From assembly GCA_026545765.1 (NCBI GenBank), contig CM048842.1, forward strand, positions 29,871,167 through 29,935,166: a stretch of 64,000 nucleotides of DNA, in the 5' to 3' direction. The notes beneath the pieces are model-generated. The model was not told the DNA's origin. It saw only the letters and a list, made by a program, of their open reading frames with translations, and did not search any database. Position 1 is the stretch's first letter. Each line of letters starts with the position of its first letter. This stretch comes from Plantago major. Lineage: Eukaryota; Streptophyta; Magnoliopsida; Lamiales; Plantaginaceae. This document shows, piece after piece, positions 34,556-45,598 of the stretch. A program made the position numbers and the translations under genes.

Positions 34556-34677
34556 CATATATATACATATACATATATATTGTATACATATGTATACATA
34601 TATATATATACATATATATTATACATATATATACATATACATATATATATATACATATATATTATACATATATATAC

Positions 34678-34746
<69 letters not shown>

Positions 34747-35542
34747 CATCTCAAATATTGTGAAACTCATGAAATCAAGTTCTGAAAACTGCATCAAATC
34801 TTTTTCTCATGCTTCCGCTCTAAAAAGATATATATGTATATATTTATTATGATCTTCGTTTGATTTGATTGATTGATTCGCTTCGACCGATATGTGCGCA
34901 ATTGTGGTGGGGGTTTCTGAGTGGACATACTTGGGCAGTTGTGTCTGTCGAGTTGTTCATGAAGTACATCTGCTTACTATCCCTAGACGCGAGGCAGAAG
35001 TCGCCGAGGTCTTTGGGAGTACTAGTGTTCCACCCCTGTACCATGGCAGGGTCTTCGTCTTCGTTTGATAGTGGTAGCACCCTGTCTGGAGTGATAAGGG
35101 CTTGGATTGGGGTTATAAGGTTGACTGCACCAACGATAGTTTATTCGCTTCGTTATATGTTTTCTTCGATTATTTTTATATTATGATTCGTTTGATTTTA
35201 AAAACCATACTTCATTACTATATAATTCGTTGTTCACTTAGCACAGAACCTCATTGAGTTTTATCTTACACTTGAATTGTTACCTTCTTGTAGATTTTGG
35301 CGCCTTGGAGTCCTAGACGTTCCGCAACAGAGAGTGGGGTTTCTTTTATAAGTTTGGGATTGTTTGGAAAATTGTTTTGAACCCTTCGTTTTATTAGCAC
35401 TAGCGGCTGCTTACAGCTTTGTATAGAATTGTGTAAAACGTTTGTGGCTTTTTTTAGACTTGTGTAAAACGTTTTGCGTCTTCTCTAGACTTTTCAAATA
35501 AAGAAGTTTATTTTCATTACTTAAATTTTTCGGGTCGTTACA
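32213..35542 (+). mobile_element. Long solo LTR, probably Tekay/Del-type chromovirus
   Basis: A 3330-bp insertion flanked by ATTAT duplications (32208-32212 and 35543-35547). Ends TGTAAGACC and GGTCGTTACA are the imperfect inverted termini typical of Tekay-type Gypsy LTRs, which are known to reach 3-4 kb. No coding domain, primer-binding site or second LTR is present, which fits a solo LTR left by recombination. The orientation is assumed from the TG..CA ends and is not proven. Open frames over the AT microsatellite are meaningless. Confidence 0.6.
34486..34741. repeat. AT-rich microsatellite with TATACATA interruptions
   Basis: (TA)n runs of 60 or more bases at both ends flank a middle made of TATATACATATACATATATA-like units in near-mirror order. 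It lies inside the solo LTR and probably folds into cruciforms. Assembly length may be unreliable. Confidence 0.9.
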
Positions 35543-35808
35543 ATTATCTTCCTTTGTGAGGGACTACTAGGGTAGGATTAAGTTTTATTTACTTGTCAAA
35601 CGGAAGATTGTGATCTTTGCAAAGCTACTTGTCAAAGTTAGGGGGGTGGAAGTTTACATCAGTATAAGGGCTTATCTCTGGCAATACTTGTTCCGGTAGC
35701 TTGTCGATGGAACTCTTCTGTTTGTTCGTCGTGTCTATGTGTTTTTTTCTTTTTCTAGGTTTTAGGGTTGTTCGCTCGAGGACGAGCAAAGGCTCGGTTT
35801 GGGGAGTT

Positions 35809-37002
35809 TGATGAGTCGATATCTTAACGACTCATATAGTGCATTTTTCCGTGTTTTGTTGCGTCTTTTAGCCTTTATTTAGTATTTTTTGTTCCATGTC
35901 ACGTTTGGGTTTTTGTGTGTTTTTGTGCATTTTAAGGTGTCTTAGCGTCATTGCAAGGAAATGGAGGACCAAAGTGCAAAGAAGACCTCAAAACCTTCTA
36001 GAAGCACCACAAGGCCAAGTTAGTGGGCCACTACTCCAAGAGAGGTGACATGGAGGTTGGAAAAGGGAGAGAAAGTGGAGAAAATGGGAAAAATGGAGGA
36101 GTTCCCGGACACAAGGCTCACCGCGGTGAGCCCCACATCCAAACGGGCTCACCGCGGTACAACCAAGCAGAAAAGAAGGCAGAAAGTCCAGACCGCGGTG
36201 AGGAGGATTCCCCAAAGTACCTCACCGCGGTGGGCTCTGTTTGACGAAATCAACCCACGTTTTTCTGGTAGTTTTTCCTATGATTTCGAATTCCCTCTTC
36301 CTTGGTCTTATAAATAGACCACTTGTATCAGTCATTAGGACATATCTTCACTTACTTCTACTTTCATATTTTCAATTCCAAGCATTGTAAACATTTAGAG
36401 ACTTCAATCTCTCTTTTAATTCGAAGAAGCATTATTGATCTTTCTGACGATCGCAGAGACCAATAGGCGCCCAGGTATTCAATAGTACGAGTTAGGCAGT
36501 TGCTGTTAATAACTTGTATTGTGACATATTGTTATCTGATCGTCGAACGCATGCTTAATCGTTGTGAACTTGCATCAGTCTTTACCTCTAATTAGTATAT
36601 ATCCGGATGAAGGCATAGCTTGTGACAAGCTTTTTGTCGTAACTCATACGTACTTATAATATGTATCTGGTTCGATTTTGCAATAGCAAAGTGTTGCATT
36701 CGCGGGCAGTGTACCATTAGCTATATCGCGTCAGCACTTTTGAAAGATCCGCTTGCTTCATTTTAATTGTAGAAATTGCATGATCTAGGTATTACCTTGT
36801 CTTGTAATTGTAATTTGTTATAGCATTTTGAAGGATCAACCTTACCCACACTATCTGCTTACAACTCACACCTTGAGCCTACACCTTAAAACTAGCTTAA
36901 TCAATTCCTCGAGAGAACGACCCTGTGGTTAAAGCATTGTTGTACTACGACAACGGCTTTACTACTTGTGTTATTTTACAAGTATTAATTTTGAGCGCAT
37001 CA
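35809..37002 (+). repeat. Family A 3' LTR of A2 (1194 bp)
   Basis: Starts TGATGAGTCGATATCTTAACG after GGTTTGGGGAGTT and ends GAGCGCATCA. It has the palindrome array (36117-36130, 36148-36158, 36192-36202, 36221-36234), then TATAAATA near 36310. It is the uninterrupted reference for the hAT target site. Confidence 0.9.
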
Positions 37003-38195
37003 TCCAGCAATCACATCCTCTTCCGAGGAGGAGCCCATGTGTAGGTCTGCTAGTTCCGTAGCAGGGGCCTCCTTGGTTTTATCTACCCTCTTGTCAGCAA
37101 GAGTGGTATCACCATCAGCAGGAGATGTGGTCTGTGTAGGGACTGAGGTTTCTTTAGCAACAGGTGCAGCAACATGTTCAAAGAGAACTATTTGTTCACT
37201 GCTTTCTGAGGCGTTAGTCTTCTTTCTGCCTCCAGTTCTACTCTCTTCGTGTGAACTAATGGTGCTTCAGAGACTCCTTCTAATGCCCTTTTCTGTTGTC
37301 TGTTATCGAAATTAAGTCTACACACGAAATCACCGTATGAAACTTGCACTTTTTCTCTGAGCACTACACCAAAGTGCTCCAGAATGTAACAGATCTTCAG
37401 ACCGAAAGAGATTGTCATCAGAGGTTCAGCATGACCTCGGATGATTGTGGCTTCAAAGGACTTGATGTTCTCGGTGAACTTCTTCCAGATTTACCTCCCC
37501 CAATTGAAGGGAGTTGTCCTTTCACTCAAGGTGTACATATGGGCAAGAGTACCCCATATCTCCAGAGACACCTTGTCAGCCCCTCCTTTGCTGCACTCAA
37601 AACATCTGTGCAGGATCAAGACAAGCCAGTTTCAGGGTTCAGTGACATGTTGTCTGCGCATGTTCACAATGTCGAATGTTTCAGGAACATCCACGCTGTC
37701 CTCATTTTCTGGAGCCGTGTTATTTAAATAGAAGTCGTCAATGGCCTCCTTGGACACGTCTATCTAATGTTCACCACCAGAGTCTGGAAGTCCAAACAAT
37801 TGACAGAAGGTTTCTTCGTCAAGACATATCTCTATGTCTTGAACCTTCGAAGTAATTGACACCCTTTCAGAGCCAATCTCGGTTTTCACCGCGGAATTAT
37901 TGTAGAATTCCAAAACATCCATATAGGATGTGAAAGAGGGTTTCACAGAACAGAACTGCTTGATTCCTACTTTTTCAAGTAGTTCAAGCTCTCTTCTCGC
38001 TTCTGCTTGGTTGAGTGAAGCTCCAAGCAGGTATTCATCAACTAGTACTCCTCCCCAGAGTACCTTGGGTCTGGTATTCCACATACTTGGATTGAAAAAT
38101 CCAGTTACCTTCTTTTCCTTGATGGTAAGGGTTTGCTTTGTAGCAGTACCAGAAGATGAGACTTGGGATTTTGATGTTGCTCTTTTGGGTGCCAT
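37003..38195 (-). pseudogene. Copia-2 accessory ORF, N-terminal part
   Basis: Starts MAPKRATSKSQVSSSGTATK at 38195, parallel to Copia-0. The domain has VTGFFNPSMWNTRPKVLWGG, a helical ELELLEKVGIKQF, YMDVLEFYNNSAVK, VQDIEICLDEETFCQLFGLP and an acidic end. A stop follows at 37764, and further segments continue downstream with frame changes (TISFGLKICYILEHFGVVLR at about 37418-37359 matches Copia-0). It is cut at 37002 by the family-A LTR. The C-terminus reappears at 15229-14921, the middle being lost. Confidence 0.75.
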
Positions 38196-39131
38196 CTCTT
38201 AAGTATTTATATAGAAATAGGGAATGGAGAGATGAGAATCGTAGTCAGAATCGAAAAGGATTTCTTTGCAGAAATTCTTAGCAGAGATTCAGACGGATTA
38301 GAGAGTTTTTACAGAGAAGATTAGGAATGTTTATGCTATTTTCGTGCAAGTGATTTGTGGGATTAGGCAAAAGTGTTTTTCTTTTCCAAATCCGCCTCTA
38401 TATAGCAATGCAAGTACATGCGATACAGATGAATTCTGTATGTATATTACTCGCAGTTCTGCACAGGCGTGGTGAAAAGGCGTTATTGCATTTAATGCAA
38501 GTGGGGTCACTTACTTGGTTACTTCGCGAGTGGGCTATTGTCGACGCATCTCGGCCGTTGAATTACAAGCGTTTCTACTGAAGGGTTGAGATTGAGTCTC
38601 AGATCAATGATATCAATCAACACATGTAATTGTGCCCATTAATGTAATTTTTCACAACTCGCCTAAGTGTCTTTCAACTTCTCAGAAACCTGTAACTATT
38701 GGACAAAACTGAATTCAGAGATCATTAATTGATCGTCCAGTACTTGTTTGAAATATTTCACAAGAAATGAAATTTTCAACACAAAAGAGATATTTAACTT
38801 CTGATAGGAATTGTCTTTTTGATCAAACTATTTTTTTTTTTTTTTGTTCCCCCTGACTTAGATGTCTCATGGTTTTTTGAATACCCATTTCAGAGACCTC
38901 TTCTAATTGCCTTTTTCCAAAATGCCTTAGATATTTGAATACTCATTTCAAGTATCTTTCTAAAATAGCAAATTGTCAAAGTTTCTGACAACTAAGTTCC
39001 TGTCTCAGTAGTTTCTTCCTTTTCTTATGTATCACTCAGAAACCTGTAGATTCTTTTACTGGTTACATGAGTTCCCGTCTCAGAAACCAATTAACACCCT
39101 TGGAGCCTTTGTTTGACTTATCAATAGAAAG
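38196..39131 (-). other. Copia-2 leader and TTTCTGAG spacer; pol absent
   Basis: Reading on the minus strand, the protease segment ends with a stop at about 39132. It is followed directly by the spacer with GGTTTCTGAGACGGGAACTC and related units and a purine run CAGGGGGAAC (near 38848), then the accessory leader. Integrase, reverse transcriptase and RNase H, about 3-4 kb in Copia-0, are missing. Confidence 0.65.
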
Positions 39132-39457
39132 TCTCATGGTGTGGCAGGTTCTTCATCAATTACATAGTGAATTCCTTCCTGTTTTGCAATCATAACTACT
39201 TTCCTTGAATCATTGTCAACCAATTTGCATAGGATTGACTTGATTTTTACTGAGTACCCTTGGTCTGCTAATTGACTCATGCTTAGGAGATTATAGTTCA
39301 ATCCCTCTATGTGTAGTACTTCAGTGATTGTAAGAGCTCCAAGCTTCAGATCGCCAAAACCTATGGTTGGATTTTCATTTCCTCTGGCAAATCTAATAAT
39401 TGGTCATTTATCACATTCTCTGTAGTTAACCAGATTTGCTTTGTCTCCTGTCATGTG
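39132..39457 (-). pseudogene. Copia-2 protease / GAG-pre-integrase segment
   Basis: From the target duplication it reads HMTGDKANLVNYREC, then after one stop GNENPTIGFGDLKLGALTIT, EVLHIEGLNYNLLSMSQLAD and SVKIKSILCKLV, a typical Copia protease end and pre-integrase zinc region. The other side of the insertion (49498-49540) gives WNFDSGCGK. The family-A element A3 therefore entered between the protease active-site DSG and HMTG. Confidence 0.8.
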
Positions 39458-42021
39458 TGATGAGTCGATATTTTAACGACTCATTTAGTGCCTTTTTCCG
39501 TGTTTTGTTGCATCTTTTAGCCTTTATTTTAGTGTTTTTTGTTCCGTGTCACGTTTGGGTTTTTTGTGTGTTTTTGTGCATTTTTAGGTGTCTTAGCATC
39601 ATTAGCAAGGAAATGGAGGACCAAAGTGCAAAGAAGACTTCAAAACCTTCTAGAAGCACCACAAGGCCAAGTTAGTGGGCCACTACACCAAGAAAGGTGA
39701 CACGGAGGTTGGAAAAGGGAGAGAAAAGTGGAGAAAATGGAAAAAATGGAGGAGTTCCCAAATACAAAGGCTCACCGCGGTGAGCCCCACGTCTAAACGG
39801 GCTCACCCCGGTCCAGATAATCAGGATGGCGGATAGAAAGGCCAGACCGCGGTGAGGAGGATTCCCCAAAGTACCTCACCGCGGTGACACCTGTTTTGAC
39901 AGATTCAACCCACGTTTTTCTGGCAGTTTTTCCCATGATTTCGAATTTCTTCGTCCTTGGTCTTATAAATAGACCACTTGTATCACTCATTAGGACATAT
40001 CTTTGATGAGACAATATTCTAACGTCTCATTTGGTCCTTATTAGCGGTCTTTTGTTAGTCTTTGACCTTAGTTTTATAGTGTTTTTGTACGTTTTTATGC
40101 TTTGGTACTTTGTTTGTGTTTTGTAGGATTTATTGTGTTATGAGTGAAGACATTGGTTATAGATCTCTCAATGAAGAGTAATTGGGCGAAGACGGAAGTT
40201 GATTCGGAGTTCGGACGAAGAATTGAGAGGCGTTTTAGCGTGACTTGCAAAAGTGATGATTTACGGAGCAGTCTTGCCATTTTGGACATAACTCTCTCAT
40301 ATGAAGTCCGATGTACCTGATCTCTGTGGACATGGAAAGTTAATTCAAAGGGCTACAACTTTCGTGCCAAAATAGTAGCCAAATTCTTCCTGAAGAAAAA
40401 GATACAGACATCGCAAGTTGACTGTCAGAAAGCATCTTCGCCGCGGCGAGACATTTTGGCGCGCCGCGACGAGAGTTCCCGAGAGCTTGTTTGCTGGGCG
40501 ATTTTCTGGTCGAATTCTGCTAGGATTCTACTCGTTTTTTCTCCTTTAAATAGATTCCTTTCACCATAACTTCAGACATAACTCCTTTTACCCTAGATAT
40601 GCATAGGAAAAGCTCCTAGATTCAGACATTGACATTGAGACATCTTTGGAGCTTGGTTATTCATTGATTTTATACATCAGATTATTGGTATTGATTTCTC
40701 TATTGCTTTCTTCTTTACAATTCGTTCTTTATCTCTATTGATTGAATTGTATGTTATTTCATGCGAGTTTCTCATCTATGTTTCATATGATCATTACCAT
40801 GAATCTTTGCATGCAATTCTCAAGTATAAGTAGCTAAACACCTTTGAATACGGTAGTATGTGAAGATTATGCATATTCGTTCTAGGGTTCTTCAATCATT
40901 CATATAGGTTTGTCTTAGTTTGATATATTCGTAAAACCTTCAATCCAATAAGCTGAATTGAAATATTCTAATTTGTTTTGGTTAAGAATCGTCGGTCTGA
41001 CAAACCTGACGATTTCTCTTATTCTATTTCTTCAAAGAACAACTTGGTTAAATTGGATTGATTGATTTATGTCACCAACCCTGTGACAAGTATGAATGAT
41101 TACTCTAGATCGAATTAGCATAACTGGATCATCACTACCGTGTTCGCTTTCTCTCTTTGTTTAAATCTATCTATTTACCTTACCTTAATCTAGTTTAAGG
41201 GGTATAACAACATTCAGACCAATATGTTTCTCACGAACAATTGTTCATTCTCAATCGTTGCATAGCTTGATTAATTCCCTAGAGAACGATACCGAGTTAG
41301 GCTTAGTCTACAACTACAGCTTATTCTCTTAAGTTATTTTAGAGTATAATTTGAGCTCATCAATCTTCACTTACTTCTACTTTCATATTTTCAATTCCAA
41401 GCATTGTAAACACTAAGAGATTTCAATCTCTCATTTAATTCGAAGAAGCATTATTGATCTTTCTGACGATCGCAAAGACCAATAGGCGCCCAGGTAATCA
41501 ATAGTACTAGTTAAGTGGATGCCATATTAACTTGTACGCGACATATTGCTATCTGAATCGTTGAAGGCATGCTTGATCGTTGTGAACTTGCATCAGTCTT
41601 TACCTTTAATTAGTATATATCCGGATGAGGGCAAAGCTAGTGACAAGCTTTTTGCCGTAACTCATACATACTTATAATTTGTATCTGGTTCGATTTTCCA
41701 ATAGCAAAGTTGTTGCATTCGCGGGCAGTGTACCATTAGCTATATCGCGTCAGCACTTTTGAAAGATCCGCTTGCTTCGTTATAATTGTAGAAATTGCAT
41801 TATCTAGGTATTACCTGGTCTTGTAATGGTAATTTGTTGTAGGGTTTTGAAGTATCAACCTTACCCACACTATCTGTTTACAACTCACACCTTGAGCCTA
41901 CACCTTAGAACTAGCTTAATCAATTCCTCGAGAGAACGACCATGTGGTTTAAGCCTTGTTGTACTACGACAACCACTTTACTACTTGTGTTATTTTACAA
42001 GTATTAATTTTGAGCGCATCA
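39458..42021 (+). repeat. A3 5' LTR interrupted by solo B LTR
   Basis: Native length is about 1200 bp once the 1359-bp insert and its 5-bp duplication are removed. Array sites are at 39771-39784, 39802-39812, 39846-39856 and 39875-39888; TATAAATA is near 39964. It is followed by a primer-binding site. Confidence 0.88.
40004..41362 (+). mobile_element. Solo LTR of Athila family B
   Basis: A 1359-bp insertion TGATGAGACAA...GAGCTCATCA with ATCTT duplications (39999-40003 and 41363-41367), inside the 5' LTR of A3. The sequence matches 9065-10285 and defines the family-B LTR ends. The array is reduced to TTCGCCGCGGCGAG (40437-40450) and CGCGCCGCGACGAG; TTAAATAG near 40546 may be the TATA element. 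Confidence 0.9.
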
Positions 42022-42305
42022 AAATTTGGCGCTGCTGCCAGGGACTTGATTCCTACGTTCTTTAGGAAGTAGGATCAGTCTGTAATTTTATTTTTATCTT
42101 ATTCGAAAACCAAAGAAAAAATCTGAAAATTTCAAAAAATAAAAAAAAACAAAGAGTTTTGCTTTACGTGTTTGTTTTGTTTTGTCTTGTGAACCCTAGC
42201 CTGCATGGTATAGCTGGCCTTACTTTGGAAGTAGGTCTAAGCTTGCATGGGAAAGGCGGGTCCCGCTTTTGAATTTGGTTGTTGTTTTCTCTTTCAGGTT
42301 TATCC

Positions 42306-43219
42306 ATGGACTCAAGAAAAATTCAACAAGAAATTAAGATGGAGGAAACAAACGCAACAGCAATGCTCGACACGAAGGACAACAAAGCTGCTCCCAACAG
42401 TTTTGTTTTGGTTAGGAGGACGGTCTCTGAGGACAAAGGTCCGCATTACTTCGGACTTTGTGGAAAGTTTGGAACAAGGCACCCTCGACCTGGAATGCAC
42501 ACAGGTACAAAGGAGTTTCCCATAACATTCTCCAGTGACTCAGATGATGAATCCGAGGAAGAAGACGAGGAAGAGGAAGAGGATCCGAGGGAGGATCCCG
42601 AGGAGTTGCCTCTAGCCCCTGAGTATGAACCGGAGGAGCCCAAAGAAGGTGAAATTATGGACACAGACAAGGTTCTAAGCTCGCCGACCATAAAGACGAC
42701 GAACCAGTCAATATGGTGTTCAAGATGGAGCCATAACCACAAGGGGAGATCCGGTCAATCCTGGTTATTCAGAGCCAACCCATGCCGATGTTAATACCGA
42801 GCATGAATATCGAGGTTGGAATTGGGAATTCCAACCGCGTGATTGGAACACTTGACTCAGGGGTTGGGGTGAACATGATGACTCTCAGCCTGTACAGGAA
42901 GTTGGAGCTTACGGGGATGTTACCCCTCGAGGGGCACATGGTTTGGGCGGACGGAGCACTCAAACGATCGGAGGGGATGATTCGGGGAGTTGATGTACGT
43001 GTTATTGGCTTCCATGTTCGCACTGGTCTCGTGCTCATGGAGTGTGGTAGTCAGGACAGAGACGAACAAGAACTTATCCTGTTGGGAAGGACATTCCAGT
43101 ACACTGCAGAAGTGACCATCAACGTCCGAGACTGTAAGTGCATTATGGAGGTGCTCGGAGTCCCCTACGAGGTACCTCTATACACGAGGCCAAAAGTCGG
43201 AGGTCCCTCCGCGAAGTAA
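42306..43219 (+). pseudogene. pro: A3 acidic leader plus retropepsin
   Basis: Starts at ATG 42306 (MDSRKIQQEIKMEETNATAM), 9 bp after an acceptor-like CTCTTTCAG. The first 150 codons are acidic (SSDSDDESEEEDEEEEEDP) with no capsid match. A frameshift near 42770 leads to an aspartic protease: VGIGNSNRVIGTLDSGVGVN (catalytic DSG), LEGHMVWADG, VDVRVIGF and ELILLGRTFQYTAEVTINV (flap end). TAA is at 43217. A protease retained without capsid or polymerase is unusual. Its acidic N-terminus may derive from the gag-protease linker. Confidence 0.75.
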
Positions 43220-44263
43220 GCCGGCCCCTTGGACGAGAGTAAGACTCCATAGGTTGGACCTGTGGAGCAAGAGGCATAGTCGACGCTAACGACTCTAACT
43301 AAAGCGACATTTTCTATTGCTTTTCGCACTTAGTAACTAGGATGCACATAGGTAAAATTTTCATTCCTTGCATGCATTTTGTATTCCTGAATTGTTTCAA
43401 TGGTTCATTCTTTCATTTTGTCAACATATATTTTCGTATTTATATATAAAAAAAATTGCGGGAGAATAGATCTCGCCGCGGTTAGCTAGGGCAAAAAGGG
43501 AGCTCATCGCGGTCCACACAAGGCAGAAAGCTGGCCTCTCTGCCAGACCGCGGTGAGAAGTGCCCCTGCCCCTGCCTAACCGCGGTGAGGCCTGACAATT
43601 TAAGAAAAGGAGTGCTCCCTCCTCCTTCACTTTCTTCATTCTCCTTGCCCGTTTTTTCCCCAATTCTTGAGATTTTCACCAATTCTCCACCATTTAACTT
43701 GGGTAGTAGACCGTTGCGAAGGTAGTAAGTTCATCTACTACTTGGAGACTTCAATTCATGTTTTTATCCATCATTTCTTCCGGAATCGATGTACTTCTTT
43801 CTACTATCTTTATTTTGCAAACATGGATTACTTTACTTGATTGATTGTTATTGAGTATGTGGCTGTACTTATGAGGTATGAAATTGTCTAGATAAGTCAT
43901 AATCCAAGTTAGCTTAGTTAGATTTTCTGGAGATTTATGATGTTTTTGGTGGAAGGGTATTATTGTGCTAGCTTGTTCATCGTAGAATCTGTATTCGTGC
44001 TGCATATTTGATGATAGGATTGAGCATTCTACCTTTTCGATTGGAAAAATCCCTTGTAGTAACAATGTGTGCACTATGGGTGTCTTGACTATGTTATAGG
44101 ATTAGGCATTGTTGTCACCACATGCGAGAATTGGTTTGGGGAAAAGCTTGATGTAGCAACACTTGAATGCACTATGGTTTACTTGAGACTAAGAGTTAGG
44201 ATTAGGCATTAGTGTTGTTCATGTTAAATATGGGTGTACGCTAACATTATCTATCCAGGTACT
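43220..44263 (+). promoter_or_regulatory. A3 hinge, internal palindrome array and leader
   Basis: GTCGACGCTAACGACTCTAA (43280-43299) marks the hinge. The array is CTCGCCGCGGTTAG (43472-43485), CTCATCGCGGT (43503-43513), ACCGCGGTGAG (43547-43557) and CTAACCGCGGTGAG (43576-43589), the same four-part order as A2. The leader intron acceptor CTATCCAG/GTACTATG is intact. The donor has changed from GAGGTACTT to GATGTACTT. Confidence 0.6.
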
Positions 44264-45598
44264 ATGGCACCCAGGCGAAAGAGTGTGTCCAATAAGAAGC
44301 AGAAGGTAGGAGAAGGAAGCTCCAGGGCCCCAGCTCCAAGGATTAGGCAGATACTTATGGAATAAAGCTGAGTAGGGAAGCAGATGACTTTAGGATCAAG
44401 CACTTCAAAACCTCGAGAGGTTTCATACCTGAGCGAGGGATAAGTGTCTTCGGGTCTCTTCACCCAATGATAGAGACTATCAACGCGAGCATAAGGAGGC
44501 TAGGATGTCAAAGATTGGTAGGTTTGAGGAGAATGTATGATCCGGTCTTGGTCAGAGAGTTCTACATCAACCTCGCTGATCAAGATATCAATGGATTTGT
44601 GCCCATCCGCGGGAAGAAAGTGGAGTACACTCGTAACTCCATCAACGACTTTCTTAGAGTACAGACAGTGACACATGCTCAGGCGGATGGGATTTTCAAC
44701 TCGACCCCTTGACTCAAGGTGGAGGGAGAAGACATAGCTACCATCTGCAATTCTGGTCACAGGGTAGCCGATGGAAGCAACAAGCTTAAACTCAGGAACC
44801 TCAACCCACTTGCGAGGGTTTGGGTGCATTGGGTACAGTACAACATAATACCAAACTCCACCTTCAGTAGGATATATGCGGAGACAGCCCGATTGGTATC
44901 AGCATTGATGAGAGGGCAGCATATCGATGTAGGAGAGATCATCTTGGCAGAGACATTCACCGACAGACACAGCCCCAAGGCATTGGGATTTCCATGTTTG
45001 ATCACCGAGATGTGTGAGGCAGTCGGTGGTGTGCCAGACATCATCAAAAATGGCCGCCTGAAGAGTTGCCTAGACTTGAAAGAGCTACAAAGAATAGAGG
45101 CAAATGCGAGGGACTGGGGAAATATGATGTCAAGATCATCGGGCGAAAGCGGTGAGGAATATGATCCCGAGGCGGATACGGATCTGAAGAGGTATCTGTG
45201 GAGGAGTCGACAACAGGTGAAGATCCACCACCTTCCGAAATGGGGAAGATCTCGTCGTAGACTTTCAGTGACCGAGAGACTCAGGATGGATGGGACCCGG
45301 TGGGCACATCGAGAGGAGGCAAAGCACGATAGCCTCCGATCTTTCACAGTTGGGAGAATGTTACCAGGGACTCACCGCGGACCTCGGAGGCATACATGGA
45401 GTATCGTAGTGGTTTGGTATGCACTTGGATCAGTGGGACTCATGCTACTCGAAACTCACACAGCACATGTCTGCAGCGGACACACGGGCAATTGAGCGCC
45501 TAGCGCATATGGAGCGAATGCGCAAAGCTCAGACGGATGACTGGCAGCAACAAAGAGGAGGCTCATCTTCCGGACCCCATGGTCCGCCTTCCTCTTAG
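44264..45598 (+). pseudogene. Family A ORF3, copy A3
   Basis: Starts MAPRRKSVSNKKQKVGEGSS; a one-base loss near 44345 shifts the frame. The middle (SIRRLGCQRLVGLRRMYD, VREFYINLAD, PIRGKKVEYTRNSINDFLRV) and the long frame 44719-45240 (GHRVADGSNKLKLRNLNPLA, FTDRHSPKALGFPCLITEMC, IIKNGRLKSCLDLKELQRIE, SSGESGEEYDPEADTD) are well kept. The end (DDWQQQRGGSSSGPHGPPSS) has TAG at 45596. This copy gives the best view of the second domain. Confidence 0.72.

Larger units (their letters stand above)
15240..37002 (+). mobile_element. Athila-like family A tandem array (internal-LTR-internal-LTR)
   Basis: Two family-A internal regions share a middle LTR: partial internal A1 (15240-18680), LTR (18681-20984), internal A2 (20985-35808 with two insertions), LTR (35809-37002). 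The left LTR is missing. The right edge GAGCGCATCA abuts TCCAG, the expected duplication, whose left partner is lost with the deletion. Such arrays are usually explained by recombination between LTRs of related copies. Neither internal region encodes reverse transcriptase or integrase. Confidence 0.8.

Noticed and set aside
34392-34852. Overlapping open frames encoding long Tyr/Ile repeats
   Set aside because: They are translations of the TA/TATACATA microsatellite and have no coding character.
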